From: JABAYQ01 sp042091225 | Lineage (GTDB): Bacteria; Bacteroidota; Bacteroidia; Flavobacteriales; UBA7312 | Length of the DNA stretch: 13,941 bases | Assembly: GCA_042091225.1 (NCBI GenBank) | Contig: JBELHW010000045.1 | Location: forward strand, 1-13,941 | Reading direction: 5' to 3' | Part shown: positions 1 to 7,169 of the stretch, piece after piece | How positions within the stretch are numbered: the stretch's first letter is position 1 | How the letters are laid out: every line of letters begins with the position of its first letter | Made by a program: the position numbers and the translations under genes | Notes under the pieces: generated by a model | What the model saw: the letters and a program-made list of their open reading frames with translations, nothing else | Told to the model about the DNA's origin: nothing | Database searches by the model: none

Positions 1-141
1 ATAACTGCCTCCTAAAACAGCTAAAGCACTACCTCCAGTTATAGCTAATCTTCCTCGATTAATAGAAGAAGTATCTTGTTGTGCATAAATTGACGAATTG
101 AGAGAAAAAACACAAAAAAAAGAAAGAAAAAAGGTTCTCAT
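1..141 (-). CDS. Exported protein, N-terminal fragment (possibly DUF2279 family)
   Basis: The gene is cut by the left edge; 47 codons are open from the ATG at 141 to base 1 with no stop. Residues 1-20 form a signal peptide: Met-Arg-Thr, then a Phe-rich hydrophobic core, ending Ser-Ile-Tyr-Ala before Gln-Gln-Asp. The mature start continues with a basic Asn-Arg-Gly-Arg-Leu stretch and then a Gly/Ala/Leu-rich segment that looks like a membrane-associated helix. This layout (signal peptide, short polar linker, Arg, glycine-rich hydrophobic stretch) resembles the start of DUF2279 proteins of Bacteroidota, whose function is unknown. The family call is inference from few residues and could be wrong; that this is a coding exported protein is better supported. 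An exact -7 element (174-181) lies upstream in the right orientation. Confidence 0.5.
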   Translation of the reverse strand, partial: MRTFFLSFFCVFSLNSSIYAQQDTSSINRGRLAITGGSALAVLGGSY

Positions 142-164
142 TAAAAAAAAATTAAATCAATGCT

Positions 165-172
165 TACATTTG
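165..172 (+). promoter_or_regulatory. Bacteroidota-type -7 element for tdk-alr
   Basis: TACATTTG is an exact match to the TAnnTTTG -7 consensus of Bacteroidota primary sigma factors. It predicts transcription from roughly 177-180 and a leader of about 30 nt before the TTG start of tdk. No clear TTG-type -33 element is seen at the usual distance, so the call rests on the -7 box and its position. Confidence 0.5.
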
Positions 173-173
173 T

Positions 174-181
174 CAAAGTTA
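174..181 (-). promoter_or_regulatory. Bacteroidota-type -7 element for the leftward exported-protein gene
   Basis: On the minus strand this reads TAACTTTG, an exact TAnnTTTG match. It predicts a start near 166-169 and a leader of about 25 nt before the ATG at 141. It is separated by a single base from the rightward -7 element at 165-172. No convincing -33 element is visible. Confidence 0.45.
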
Positions 182-211
182 ATATATTAGACAATCATTA
201 AGTAATATAAA

Positions 212-748
212 TTGCAAAAAGGAAAATTAGAAATTATTTGTGGTTCGATGTTTTCTGGAAAGACAGAGGAGTTAATTAAAAGAATTAAAAGGTCAAAGAT
301 TGCTCAACAAAAAGTAATTCTCTTTAAACATAGAACAGACGTTAGGTACAATAATAATCAAATCGTATCGCACGACTCTAATGCCATTGATTGTATAATG
401 GTTAATAAAGCACAAGAAATGATCGTTTTATCGGAAAAATTTGATGTTATTGGAATTGATGAAATTCAATTTTTTGATGATTCCATTGTTGACTGTTGTA
501 TTACACTTATTAAAAATGGAAAAAAAGTTATCGGTGCTGGACTAGACATGGATTATCAAGGTAATCCGTTTGGACCAACTCCAAAACTATTAGCTATTGC
601 TGACGAAATAGTTAAATTTAGAGCAGTTTGTACAAATTGCGGGAAAAGAGCTAATCATTCTTACAGGTTAGCACAAGGGAACGATCAGGTTTTAATTGGA
701 GAAAAAAAAGAATATCAAGCTAGATGTAGAAATTGTTTTATTTCATAA
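212..748 (+). CDS. tdk: Thymidine kinase (type II, zinc-binding)
   Basis: This cytosolic salvage enzyme phosphorylates thymidine to dTMP with ATP. The 178 residues carry the family signatures: a Walker A P-loop GSMFSGKT at 11-18, SHD at 53-55, a Walker-B-like DEIQFF at 83-88 whose Glu84 is the expected catalytic base, GLDMDYQGNPFGP at 110-122, and a structural zinc site from Cys140, Cys143, Cys172 and Cys175. The start is TTG. An in-frame stop at 203-205 leaves no upstream ATG, and the first internal ATG (Met13) falls inside the P-loop, so TTG at 212 is effectively forced. The C-terminus ends just after the last zinc cysteine, making the protein slightly shorter than usual. alr follows after 4 nt, suggesting one transcript and translational coupling. 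Confidence 0.93.
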   Translation: MQKGKLEIICGSMFSGKTEELIKRIKRSKIAQQKVILFKHRTDVRYNNNQIVSHDSNAIDCIMVNKAQEMIVLSEKFDVIGIDEIQFFDDSIVDCCITLIKNGKKVIGAGLDMDYQGNPFGPTPKLLAIADEIVKFRAVCTNCGKRANHSYRLAQGNDQVLIGEKKEYQARCRNCFIS

Positions 749-752
749 ATAA

Positions 753-1832
753 ATGGCTAAAAATCACGAAACAGTATTATATGTTGACTTAAAACAATTA
801 AAAAATAATTTTAATTACTTAAAAACTCTTATTCCTAAAAATACCAAAACAATAGCTGTTGTCAAAGCACATGGATATGGTTTAGGAGATATAGAAATAA
901 GTAAAAAGCTTGAGTCAATCGGAATAAATTATTTGTGGGTTGCCGACTTCGAAGAAGGTGTTAACCTTAGAAAAAATGGTGTTAAAACTCCAATAATAGT
1001 AGCTAACCCAGGAGCAAAAAGCTTTCAGACCATTATCGATCACGATCTTGAACCTGTTATATATAACTTCAGACTTCTTTCAATTTACATAGAACAAAAA
1101 AAAGCGATTAACATTCATTTGAAATTAAATAGTGGGATGAATCGATTTGGTTTTGATAATAAAGATATTGACAAATTAATTTTAACATTAAAAAACCAAT
1201 CGTTTTTAAAAGTCTCCTCAATATGCTCTCATTTATCATCTAGTAATGATGAAAGTCAAGACTGGTTTTCTAAACAACAAATCAATATTTTCAATCAAAA
1301 CTGCATTAAAATAGAATCCGAAATTGGTTATCGACCCGACACGCACATTCTAAACAGCAATGGAGTTTTAAATTTCCCAATTAATAATAGTGCCGTCCGT
1401 CTTGGAATTGCTTTGTATGGCATATCTCAAAACCCTAACTTAAAACAAATATGTTCGTTGCATTCTACTATTTCGCAAATCCGACAAATTGAAAAAGATG
1501 CAAGAGTTGGTTATCAAAATGCGTTTATAGCTAAAAAGTCAATGAAGATAGCTTTGATTCCTATAGGTTATGCAGATGGCATAAATAGAAAGCTAGGAGA
1601 AGGTGTTGGTTCTGTATGGATAAAAAATAAACAATGTTCAATAATTGGTCAAATAAGTATGGATAGTTTAATAGTGGACATCAGTGATATTGATGCTGTT
1701 GAAGGTGATAATGTTATAATTTTTGACAGCATTCATTCATTACAAAAAATTGCTAACGATATAGGTACTATAGCATACGAAATAATGGGCACTCTAAATA
1801 GAAGAATTAAAAGAGTTTATTCAAATGAATAA
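753..1832 (+). CDS. alr: Alanine racemase
   Basis: This is a PLP-dependent, fold-type III enzyme that interconverts L- and D-alanine in the cytoplasm to supply D-Ala for peptidoglycan. The PLP lysine is Lys38 in AVVKAHGYG. Asn203-Ser-Asn-Gly and Arg216 in VRLGIALYG follow in the barrel, then the C-terminal domain with the likely catalytic Tyr254 (VGYQNAF), GYADG at 272-276 and QISMD at 300-304. The ending YEIMGTLNRRIKRVY is typical. At 359 residues it has normal length for a stand-alone Alr and is not fused to MurF, as happens in some Bacteroidota. It starts 4 nt after tdk with no promoter between. Its last 16 bases overlap, tail to tail, the end of the minus-strand O-antigen-ligase-like gene. 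Confidence 0.94.
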   Translation: MAKNHETVLYVDLKQLKNNFNYLKTLIPKNTKTIAVVKAHGYGLGDIEISKKLESIGINYLWVADFEEGVNLRKNGVKTPIIVANPGAKSFQTIIDHDLEPVIYNFRLLSIYIEQKKAINIHLKLNSGMNRFGFDNKDIDKLILTLKNQSFLKVSSICSHLSSSNDESQDWFSKQQINIFNQNCIKIESEIGYRPDTHILNSNGVLNFPINNSAVRLGIALYGISQNPNLKQICSLHSTISQIRQIEKDARVGYQNAFIAKKSMKIALIPIGYADGINRKLGEGVGSVWIKNKQCSIIGQISMDSLIVDISDIDAVEGDNVIIFDSIHSLQKIANDIGTIAYEIMGTLNRRIKRVYSNE

Positions 1833-3007
1833 GCAGAAAATGTAGTTGATAGAAATACGTATAAAATTGCTGAATTGTGGTTTAGTAAAAATGAATCACT
1901 ACACATGGCTAATAAAAACAAGATAGGAAATAAGTTTCTTATCAACGGAAGACTTTTAGAATTGAACTCTTTTATTTGGTAATAAAAAATAGAAATTAAA
2001 GCCAATAATCCTACAAAGCCTAATTCAAAAAAAACATATAAAAAATTATTGTGTGGGGTCATGTGTTGAGATTGTAAACTTGCCACTGCCTTCTCTCCTA
2101 AAGTCGAAAACTCCTCAACGAAACTACCTGTACCATGACCTAAAATTGGTTTTTCTTTAATCTTTTTTATAGAATAATATGAAAGATTGTATCTAATCGA
2201 AACTGAATTGTTGTTAGACGGATTAAACTCAACAATATTGGTATAAGTACTATTTACTCTTCTATTAAAATCATCGGAAACATTATAACTTACTAGAACA
2301 ATAAGAAAAATAGAGACAAGTGATAATAATAATGTAATCTTCTTGCGTCCAAAGAAATAAAAGGTAAAAAAGAATGCTGAAATAATAAAAAGAACATGAC
2401 CAGCCCTTCCTGGCTCAATAAATAGACTGGAAATCATTAACAAAGAACTTAGAAAAAGTACACCTTTTGATTTCTTTGATTGATTTTTAAAAAGTGCAGT
2501 GATGCTAATTAATAAAGCAAATGCTAAAAAAAGGTTATGGTAGTTATAATCCATGAAGGCAGACATGCCATAAGAATTGGAAAAAAGATCGCTTATTTTT
2601 GCTAATCTAGGAATAATTTTAAAAGAAATTAATAAAGCTAAAACAGAAGAAAAAGTAAGTGATGTCAAAAAAGCAATTAAAGATTTTTTGATAACGTCTT
2701 GACTTAAACTGGAACTATAAAGAATCGGAAGAAATAGAAGTAATGCGGTTTTTTCTAAAGTCCATAGCGCGTTAGAATGAAATTCTCCCCATAATAGTCC
2801 AAAAATATATAAGCCTAATAAAGCAATTATAGAAATCATCCATTTGCTAGAACGTATGATTTTCCATTTATTTTTGAATTGGCCTTGTAATATCCATAGT
2901 AAAGAAATAGAAAATATCAGAATATCTGTTACAAAAATTGAAATGGGAATAAAGAATGCAAGCAATACAAAAAGTAATCCTTGAACTTTATATAATTTCG
3001 CATTCAT
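1817..3007 (-). CDS. O-antigen ligase / Wzy-like polytopic membrane protein
   Basis: A 396-residue integral membrane protein with about ten to twelve hydrophobic helices and one larger extracytoplasmic loop at about 240-320. That loop and its borders carry the WaaL/Wzy_C signatures: Arg201 in EPGRAGH, Arg272 in VSIRYNLSYYS, KPILGHGTGSF at 286-296, and PHNNFLYVFFELGFVG at 318-333 with His319 at the position of the key WaaL histidine. Members of this family ligate or polymerise undecaprenyl-linked glycans at the periplasmic face of the inner membrane. The sequence does not show whether this one is an O-antigen ligase, a polymerase or a protein glycosylation enzyme, and no glycosyltransferases sit beside it. 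Its ATG shares one base with the stop of the upstream S41 peptidase (TAATG), so it is probably translated by reinitiation. Its 3' end overlaps alr by 16 nt. Confidence 0.82.
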   Translation of the reverse strand: MNAKLYKVQGLLFVLLAFFIPISIFVTDILIFSISLLWILQGQFKNKWKIIRSSKWMISIIALLGLYIFGLLWGEFHSNALWTLEKTALLLFLPILYSSSLSQDVIKKSLIAFLTSLTFSSVLALLISFKIIPRLAKISDLFSNSYGMSAFMDYNYHNLFLAFALLISITALFKNQSKKSKGVLFLSSLLMISSLFIEPGRAGHVLFIISAFFFTFYFFGRKKITLLLSLVSIFLIVLVSYNVSDDFNRRVNSTYTNIVEFNPSNNNSVSIRYNLSYYSIKKIKEKPILGHGTGSFVEEFSTLGEKAVASLQSQHMTPHNNFLYVFFELGFVGLLALISIFYYQIKEFNSKSLPLIRNLFPILFLLAMCSDSFLLNHNSAILYVFLSTTFSAYSFE

Positions 3008-4668
3008 TATTTTATAGAGTCTCCCTCTAAAATAGCAGTATATTTAAGTGGATCACTTAAAATTTCAACCGCTTTCTTGACATCCTGATCGTATTTTATA
3101 GCCGATTCTGCACTCCCTTTCTGATAATAATATCTTGTTACAATTTCGGACTCTAAAATTTGGCTAATTTCATTCTGAAAGCGGACAATATCATTGTCTT
3201 TAGAATCGCCCATTTGTTTTTGTAAAACTTCAATTTGTTGCTTTAACTCCTCATAGTATTTTTCGTCTTCTGCTTCTTCTATAAGCTCTTCAATTGCCTT
3301 TTCGGTGGAGGTTTGATATTGATATTCTTTTGTTGTCAAAAACTGTTTAAAATCTTCGTAGATTAATGAGTCCACATAAAATTCGCTAATTTTTCCAATA
3401 GAATCATTTTCTCTATAGTATTGATTGGTGAAATCAAAAATTAAGTTTTTAGAAATTACGCTTCTTAATATATTACTGAACGATTTTTGCTCTAACGATA
3501 AATCAGGTGTAACACCTCCACCATCAAACACTATTCTGCCCTTTATGGTTTTAAATGGTGTTCGTAAACTATCGGGAGTTTTTCCAACACTACCATCATC
3601 ATTTCGATTAGTATAATCTAAAGCTTGAATACATCTTCCACTTGGAATGTAATATTTAGCAGTAGTAACCTTTAGTTGCGCGTTGTAGCTCAAAGGTTTC
3701 GTTTGTTGCACCAAACCCTTTCCAAAACTTCGTTGTCCTAAAACTAGTCCTCTATCCAAATCTTGAATAACCCCTGAAACAATTTCAGAAGCAGATGCAG
3801 ATCTGCTATTTATCAACACTATCAAAGGAATCTCTTTGTCAATTGGCTCATATCTTGATTTATAAGTTTTATCCCAATCATCGACCTTTCCTTTTGTTGT
3901 TACTATAACTTCTCCTTTATCTACAAAAATATTTGCAGTATTTATTGCTTCGGTCAAAAGACCTCCAGGGTTACCTCTTAAATCTAAAATAAGCCCTTTC
4001 ACTTTATTTTCCGATTTTAACTCTTCATAAGCTTTAATCACTTCTTTGCTTACATTTCTAGTGAAAGATCGCATTCTTATATATGCTACTCCATTTCCTA
4101 CCATTGCGGAATAAGGTATGCTACTAACCTTTATTTCTTCTCGGGTAATATTTACTTTAAATGGTTTTTTAACTCCAACTCTTTCAATCAACACTTCTAC
4201 ATCAGTATCGGCCTGGCCTTTGAGCATTTTACTTATGTCTGATGTAGATTTTCCTTTAGCAGTTTTTCCTTCAATCTCTACAATTTTATCTCCTGCTTTT
4301 AATCCAGACTTATCAGCTGGAAAACCCTCATAAGGCTCTCTAATAAACACAAAATTATCTCTTGACATTATTACCGCTCCTATTCCGCCATACTGACCCG
4401 TAGTCATAAATTCAAAATCTTCTTTTTCAGACTCAGGTATATAAGTAGTGTATGGATCAAGAGATTCTAACATAGCATCAATTGCTGTTTTCATTAAATC
4501 TCCAGAATCAGTTTCATCAACATAATAGATGTTAAGTTCTTTAAAAAGCGAAGTGAAAATATCAAGATTTTTAGAAATCTCGAAAAAATTATCAGAAAAT
4601 CCAAACGAAAATAATGATCCAATTGCAATAGTTATTACTAGAATGTATTTTTTTAATTTATTTGTCAT
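3007..4668 (-). CDS. S41 family C-terminal-processing peptidase (CtpA/Prc-like)
   Basis: An exported serine protease of 553 residues. Residues 1-25 are a signal peptide or N-terminal anchor. A short helical region contains LESLDPYTTYIP (68-78). A PDZ domain spans about 90-180, with GYGG-like QYGGIGAVI at 92-100 and AGDKIVEIEG at 125-134. The peptidase core has LDLRGNPGG (228-236), SRSASASEI (288-296) and GQRSFGKGLVQ (311-321). Spacing to CtpB and Prc points to Ser292 and Lys317 as the catalytic dyad, with Gln321 as the third residue. The C-terminal 150 residues are charged and helix-rich (about 455-505 looks coiled-coil), as in Bacteroidota members. Such enzymes cleave C-terminal regions of envelope proteins; the substrate is not apparent. 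The gene lies 2 nt after yidD and shares one base with the next gene. Confidence 0.92.
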   Translation of the reverse strand: MTNKLKKYILVITIAIGSLFSFGFSDNFFEISKNLDIFTSLFKELNIYYVDETDSGDLMKTAIDAMLESLDPYTTYIPESEKEDFEFMTTGQYGGIGAVIMSRDNFVFIREPYEGFPADKSGLKAGDKIVEIEGKTAKGKSTSDISKMLKGQADTDVEVLIERVGVKKPFKVNITREEIKVSSIPYSAMVGNGVAYIRMRSFTRNVSKEVIKAYEELKSENKVKGLILDLRGNPGGLLTEAINTANIFVDKGEVIVTTKGKVDDWDKTYKSRYEPIDKEIPLIVLINSRSASASEIVSGVIQDLDRGLVLGQRSFGKGLVQQTKPLSYNAQLKVTTAKYYIPSGRCIQALDYTNRNDDGSVGKTPDSLRTPFKTIKGRIVFDGGGVTPDLSLEQKSFSNILRSVISKNLIFDFTNQYYRENDSIGKISEFYVDSLIYEDFKQFLTTKEYQYQTSTEKAIEELIEEAEDEKYYEELKQQIEVLQKQMGDSKDNDIVRFQNEISQILESEIVTRYYYQKGSAESAIKYDQDVKKAVEILSDPLKYTAILEGDSIK

Positions 4669-4670
4669 CT

Positions 4671-4892
4671 TTATGGTATTGGGTCATGTCCGTGTCCTCC
4701 AAAAGGATGACAAGAACCTATTCTTTTTAAAGTTAACCAACCGCCTTTGAAAGGGCCATGCTTTTCAATCGCTTGTAGTCCATAATCAGAACAGGTTGGT
4801 GTAAATCTACATCTTGGAGCTGTTAATGGTGAAATAGCTCCTTTATAAAACAAAATAATCATTCGAAAAATAAACGAAAAAATTTTAGTCAT
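4671..4892 (-). CDS. yidD: Membrane protein insertion efficiency factor YidD
   Basis: A 73-residue protein of the YidD family. It has an amphipathic hydrophobic N-terminus (residues 5-22), then the conserved FYKGAISPL (15-23), CRFTPTCSDY (28-37), KGGWLTLKRIGSCHPFGGHG (49-68) and a short DPIP tail. All three family cysteines are present (28, 34, 61). YidD associates with the inner face of the membrane and assists YidC-dependent protein insertion. The start overlaps the end of rnpA by 8 nt, the classical rnpA-yidD arrangement. Here, however, yidC and rpmH are absent and the S41 peptidase gene follows after 2 nt. Confidence 0.95.
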   Translation of the reverse strand: MTKIFSFIFRMIILFYKGAISPLTAPRCRFTPTCSDYGLQAIEKHGPFKGGWLTLKRIGSCHPFGGHGHDPIP

Positions 4893-5265
4893 ACTTTTGA
4901 GATAAACGATGTAAAGTTAAACATATTTTATCATGAATATTTTTGTAGCTAATAACCTTATTGTGAGAATAGATTATTGCAAGATTTACAGAAATATTAT
5001 TTTTAACGAGTTGATCGATTAATTTATGTTTATTAATACGAAACGATTCTCTCATTAAACGTTTAATTCTGTTGCGGTCACTAGCATTAGGAATTTTTCT
5101 CTTAGGAACACTTATTAAAGTTTGTAGGTTATTATCTTGACAAGGCACTTCCACCCACTTTAATTTAATTGGATGGTCAGAAATTTTTTGTCCTGAGGCA
5201 AAAACAAAATCAATCTTGTCTTTGGAGCAAAGCTTTTCATTTTTCGAAAATGAATTATAACTCAT
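4885..5265 (-). CDS. rnpA: Ribonuclease P protein component
   Basis: The small basic protein subunit (126 residues) of RNase P, which helps the catalytic RNA remove 5' leaders of tRNA precursors. The diagnostic RNR motif is present: SVPKRKIPN (52-60) followed by ASDRNRIKRLMRES (61-74). Upstream KLCSKDKIDFVFASGQ (11-26) matches the family N-terminus. Length is normal. The gene lies 38 nt after hemD and overlaps yidD by 8 nt. The first codons contain an inverted repeat (5236-5254) that could fold in the mRNA near the start. I see no exact -7 element in the hemD-rnpA gap, so it is probably read from the operon promoter or from a weak internal one. Confidence 0.95.
   Translation of the reverse strand: MSYNSFSKNEKLCSKDKIDFVFASGQKISDHPIKLKWVEVPCQDNNLQTLISVPKRKIPNASDRNRIKRLMRESFRINKHKLIDQLVKNNISVNLAIIYSHNKVISYKNIHDKICLTLHRLSQKYD
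5236..5254 (-). repeat. Short inverted repeat inside the start of rnpA
   Basis: Eight-base arms (5236-5243 and 5247-5254) flank a three-base loop, lying in codons 4-10 of rnpA. The stem is AT-rich with one G:C pair. It could form a weak hairpin near the initiation region, but may be chance given the base composition. Confidence 0.3.
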
Positions 5266-5280
5266 AAAAAGGTTGATTTC

Positions 5281-5303
5281 GTTTTTATAAATATAATAAA
5301 AAC
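5281..5303. repeat. Inverted repeat in the hemD-rnpA gap
   Basis: GTTTTTAT (5281-5288) is repeated inverted as ATAAAAAC (5296-5303) around a 7-nt spacer, immediately after the hemD stop codon. The stem is 8 bp, nearly all A:T, with no long T-run after it, so it is at best a weak attenuator or RNA processing element. Confidence 0.3.
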
Positions 5304-6068
5304 TTATCGCTTATTTACTTTTTTAACATAATGATCGATTGCCATTGTCATCGAAGGAAATTCTGGACTAGGAGCCTTTATGTTTAAGCTTAAGCCTGCA
5401 TCTTCAACAGCTTTGGAAGTTGTTTGACCGAAAGCAGCTATCAAAGTGTTATTTTGCTTAAAATCAGGAAAGTTTTGATAAAGAGACTTTATTCCGGAAG
5501 GACTGTAAAAAACTAAGATGTCATAAAAAACATTCTCTAAATTAGACAAATCACTACAAACAGTTCTATACATTACCGATTTGGTGAAATCAAAATCATT
5601 TTTCGATAAAAATTCTGGAATACTATCTTTTAAAATATCTGAACAGGGCAATAAAAATTTACATTCTTTGTGCTTTTTAAAAACTGAAAGAAGGTCTTCA
5701 ATTTTTTGTTTGCCAATAAAAACTTTACGCTTTCTGTAAGTTATATACTTTTGTAAATAATATGCAATGGCCTCAGAAACACAAAAATATTTCATTTCTT
5801 CAGGAACAGTAATTCGTGTTGCCTCACACATTCTAAAAAAATGATCCATTGAATTTTTACTTGTAAAAATTACAGCGTCATGACTAAGAATGCTAATTTT
5901 TTGCAATCTGAATTCCTTTGCTGTTAATCCTTCAACATGAATAAAGGGACGAAAATCAATTTTCAATTTACATCGTTTAGCTAAATCAAAATAGGGTGAT
6001 TTATCGGATTCCGGTTTAGGTTGTGAAACTAAAATAGTTTTAATTTTCTTCTCTTTCAAAGTAGGCAT
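5304..6068 (-). CDS. hemD: Uroporphyrinogen-III synthase
   Basis: HemD closes and inverts ring D of hydroxymethylbilane to give uroporphyrinogen III, the branch point for heme, siroheme and corrins. The family is poorly conserved, but its landmarks are visible in these 254 residues: KTILVSQPKPES at 10-21, HDAVIFTSKNSMDHFF at 63-78 at the end of the first half-domain, then DILVFYSPSGIKSL (183-196), LIAAFGQTTSKAVEDAG (209-225) and a C-terminal APSPEFPSMTMAI (232-244), the usual proline-rich segment before the last helix. The gene stands 29 nt after the DUF4271 gene and 38 nt before rnpA. Other heme genes are not in the window. Adjacency to DUF4271 recurs in Flavobacteriia as far as I know, which supports the call. 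Confidence 0.88.
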   Translation of the reverse strand: MPTLKEKKIKTILVSQPKPESDKSPYFDLAKRCKLKIDFRPFIHVEGLTAKEFRLQKISILSHDAVIFTSKNSMDHFFRMCEATRITVPEEMKYFCVSEAIAYYLQKYITYRKRKVFIGKQKIEDLLSVFKKHKECKFLLPCSDILKDSIPEFLSKNDFDFTKSVMYRTVCSDLSNLENVFYDILVFYSPSGIKSLYQNFPDFKQNNTLIAAFGQTTSKAVEDAGLSLNIKAPSPEFPSMTMAIDHYVKKVNKR

Positions 6069-6097
6069 CTATTCTTTCTTTTTAAAAAAAATTGATA

Positions 6098-6739
6098 TTA
6101 ATTACTGTATATAAATAACAATAATGGTAAAATTTCAAGAGTGCAAAGATAAACAATAATGTGTGTTTTAGAAAAAGAAGTTTTAAAAAAGCTCAAGTAA
6201 ATTAATCGTACACATTTTACAACAAAGATTAAACACAAAAAAACAACAGCTAAACGGAACATTAAATCAGAATAATAAGGCGAATATGTTGCTAATAATA
6301 CAAATGGAAATAGAAAAATACCTCCTACTTTTTCAAATATAAACGTATGGTAGTTTATTTGTTCGAATAAATATTCGACCTCAAATAAAGTTGCAATAAA
6401 TTGATTTATAAAAAATTTGAAAAGTAAAAACAGAGAAATAAAAAAAACAAAATTGAAAAAAATTGAACTATCCCAACTCTCGGTTTTTTGAAAAAAAGGA
6501 TGGGTCATTAGTAAAGAAGATACCAATACGAAAATAGGTAAAATTAAATAAGTGCTAGATTGATTATTTGATTCTCTAAAAAACTGATTTGAATATTTTC
6601 TAGATATAGTAGAATAAAAAATTAACGATATACTTTTACCAAAGTGTACTCTAATAAAGGTTATGTAACAAAGAATAAATAAGCTTACAACAAAAATCCA
6701 ATCGGGAGAATAAATGTTATTTTTTAGAATGTATTCCAC
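6098..6739 (-). CDS. DUF4271 family integral membrane protein
   Basis: A 213-residue protein with six predicted transmembrane helices at about 13-30, 63-80, 93-113, 136-153, 160-180 and 193-211, and few charged residues outside short loops. The C-terminal YLCTLEILPLLLFIY (197-211) and the FEQINYHTFIFEKVGG segment (125-140) resemble DUF4271, a family of Bacteroidota without an established function. The start is GTG at 6739: an in-frame stop lies two codons upstream (6746-6748) and the next Met (residue 78) would remove the first helices. The GTG shares its G with the TAG stop of the cytochrome-like gene, so translation is probably coupled. Position directly before hemD suggests a link to tetrapyrrole metabolism, but that is inference only. 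Confidence 0.8.
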   Translation of the reverse strand: MEYILKNNIYSPDWIFVVSLFILCYITFIRVHFGKSISLIFYSTISRKYSNQFFRESNNQSSTYLILPIFVLVSSLLMTHPFFQKTESWDSSIFFNFVFFISLFLLFKFFINQFIATLFEVEYLFEQINYHTFIFEKVGGIFLFPFVLLATYSPYYSDLMFRLAVVFLCLIFVVKCVRLIYLSFFKTSFSKTHIIVYLCTLEILPLLLFIYSN

Positions 6740-7089
6740 TAATTTTCAGGGTATCCATCGTTAACCCAATCAATTAACTTACCAATCTGGCTACTACTAA
6801 GACTTCCTGAAGGGGGCATTCTATAATTTTCGTCATCAGATGAAATCCTGTTTATAAATTCTTGGGAGGAATTATCCAATATTGACTTAATAGACGAGTA
6901 GTTAGATAAATCGCCGTATGCAGCAGCATTTCCGCCGTAAGAATGACAACCAACACAATTTTGATCAATAACTGTCTTCAAAGTGCTGTAGGTTTCTTGA
7001 GGAGTTGGCTCGATAATTACAGGGTCTGTTTCTTCTTTACAGGATGAAACTACAAAAAAAACTAAAAAAATAGGTATAAAATATTTCAT
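6739..7089 (-). CDS. Cytochrome-c-like lipoprotein, single heme site
   Basis: A 116-residue exported lipoprotein. Residues 1-16 are hydrophobic and end in VVSSC, a lipobox with Cys17 as the lipidation site, followed by an acidic, Pro-rich linker (18-31). The folded part has a heme-c attachment motif CVGCH (45-49), a YGDLSNYSSIKSIL stretch (58-71) and YRMPPSG (89-95), whose Met91 is the likely distal ligand. It ends in a helix, SQIGKLIDWVNDGYP. The arrangement matches small c-type cytochromes annotated in Bacteroidota as cytochrome-c or planctomycete-cytochrome-like domains. Its redox partner is unknown; it would sit on the periplasmic face of a membrane. It is the first gene of the minus-strand run and overlaps the next gene by one base. 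It diverges from gcdH. I see no exact -7 element in front of it. Confidence 0.85.
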   Translation of the reverse strand: MKYFIPIFLVFFVVSSCKEETDPVIIEPTPQETYSTLKTVIDQNCVGCHSYGGNAAAYGDLSNYSSIKSILDNSSQEFINRISSDDENYRMPPSGSLSSSQIGKLIDWVNDGYPEN

Positions 7090-7138
7090 AATTGAAAGGA
7101 ATTTTATGCAATTTACTCATTAATAACAAATTATTCAA

Positions 7139-7146
7139 TAATTTTG
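7139..7146 (+). promoter_or_regulatory. Bacteroidota-type -7 element for gcdH
   Basis: TAATTTTG is an exact TAnnTTTG match and predicts transcription from about 7151-7154, roughly 17-20 nt before the ATG at 7170. Its position means an ATG further left, at 7092, would be outside the transcript, which supports the 7170 start. No clear -33 element is seen. Confidence 0.55.
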
Positions 7147-7169
7147 TACCACTTAATAAAAAAACAACA

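Noticed and set aside
3425..4333. Plus-strand open frames of 63 and 71 codons within this stretch
   Set aside because: They lie antisense inside the S41 peptidase coding region, have no recognisable domains and no promoter of their own.
7092..7169. A 26-residue N-terminal extension of glutaryl-CoA dehydrogenase from an ATG at 7092
   Set aside because: The extension matches nothing in the family, an exact -7 promoter element lies inside it (7139-7146), and ATG 7170 gives the normal length.
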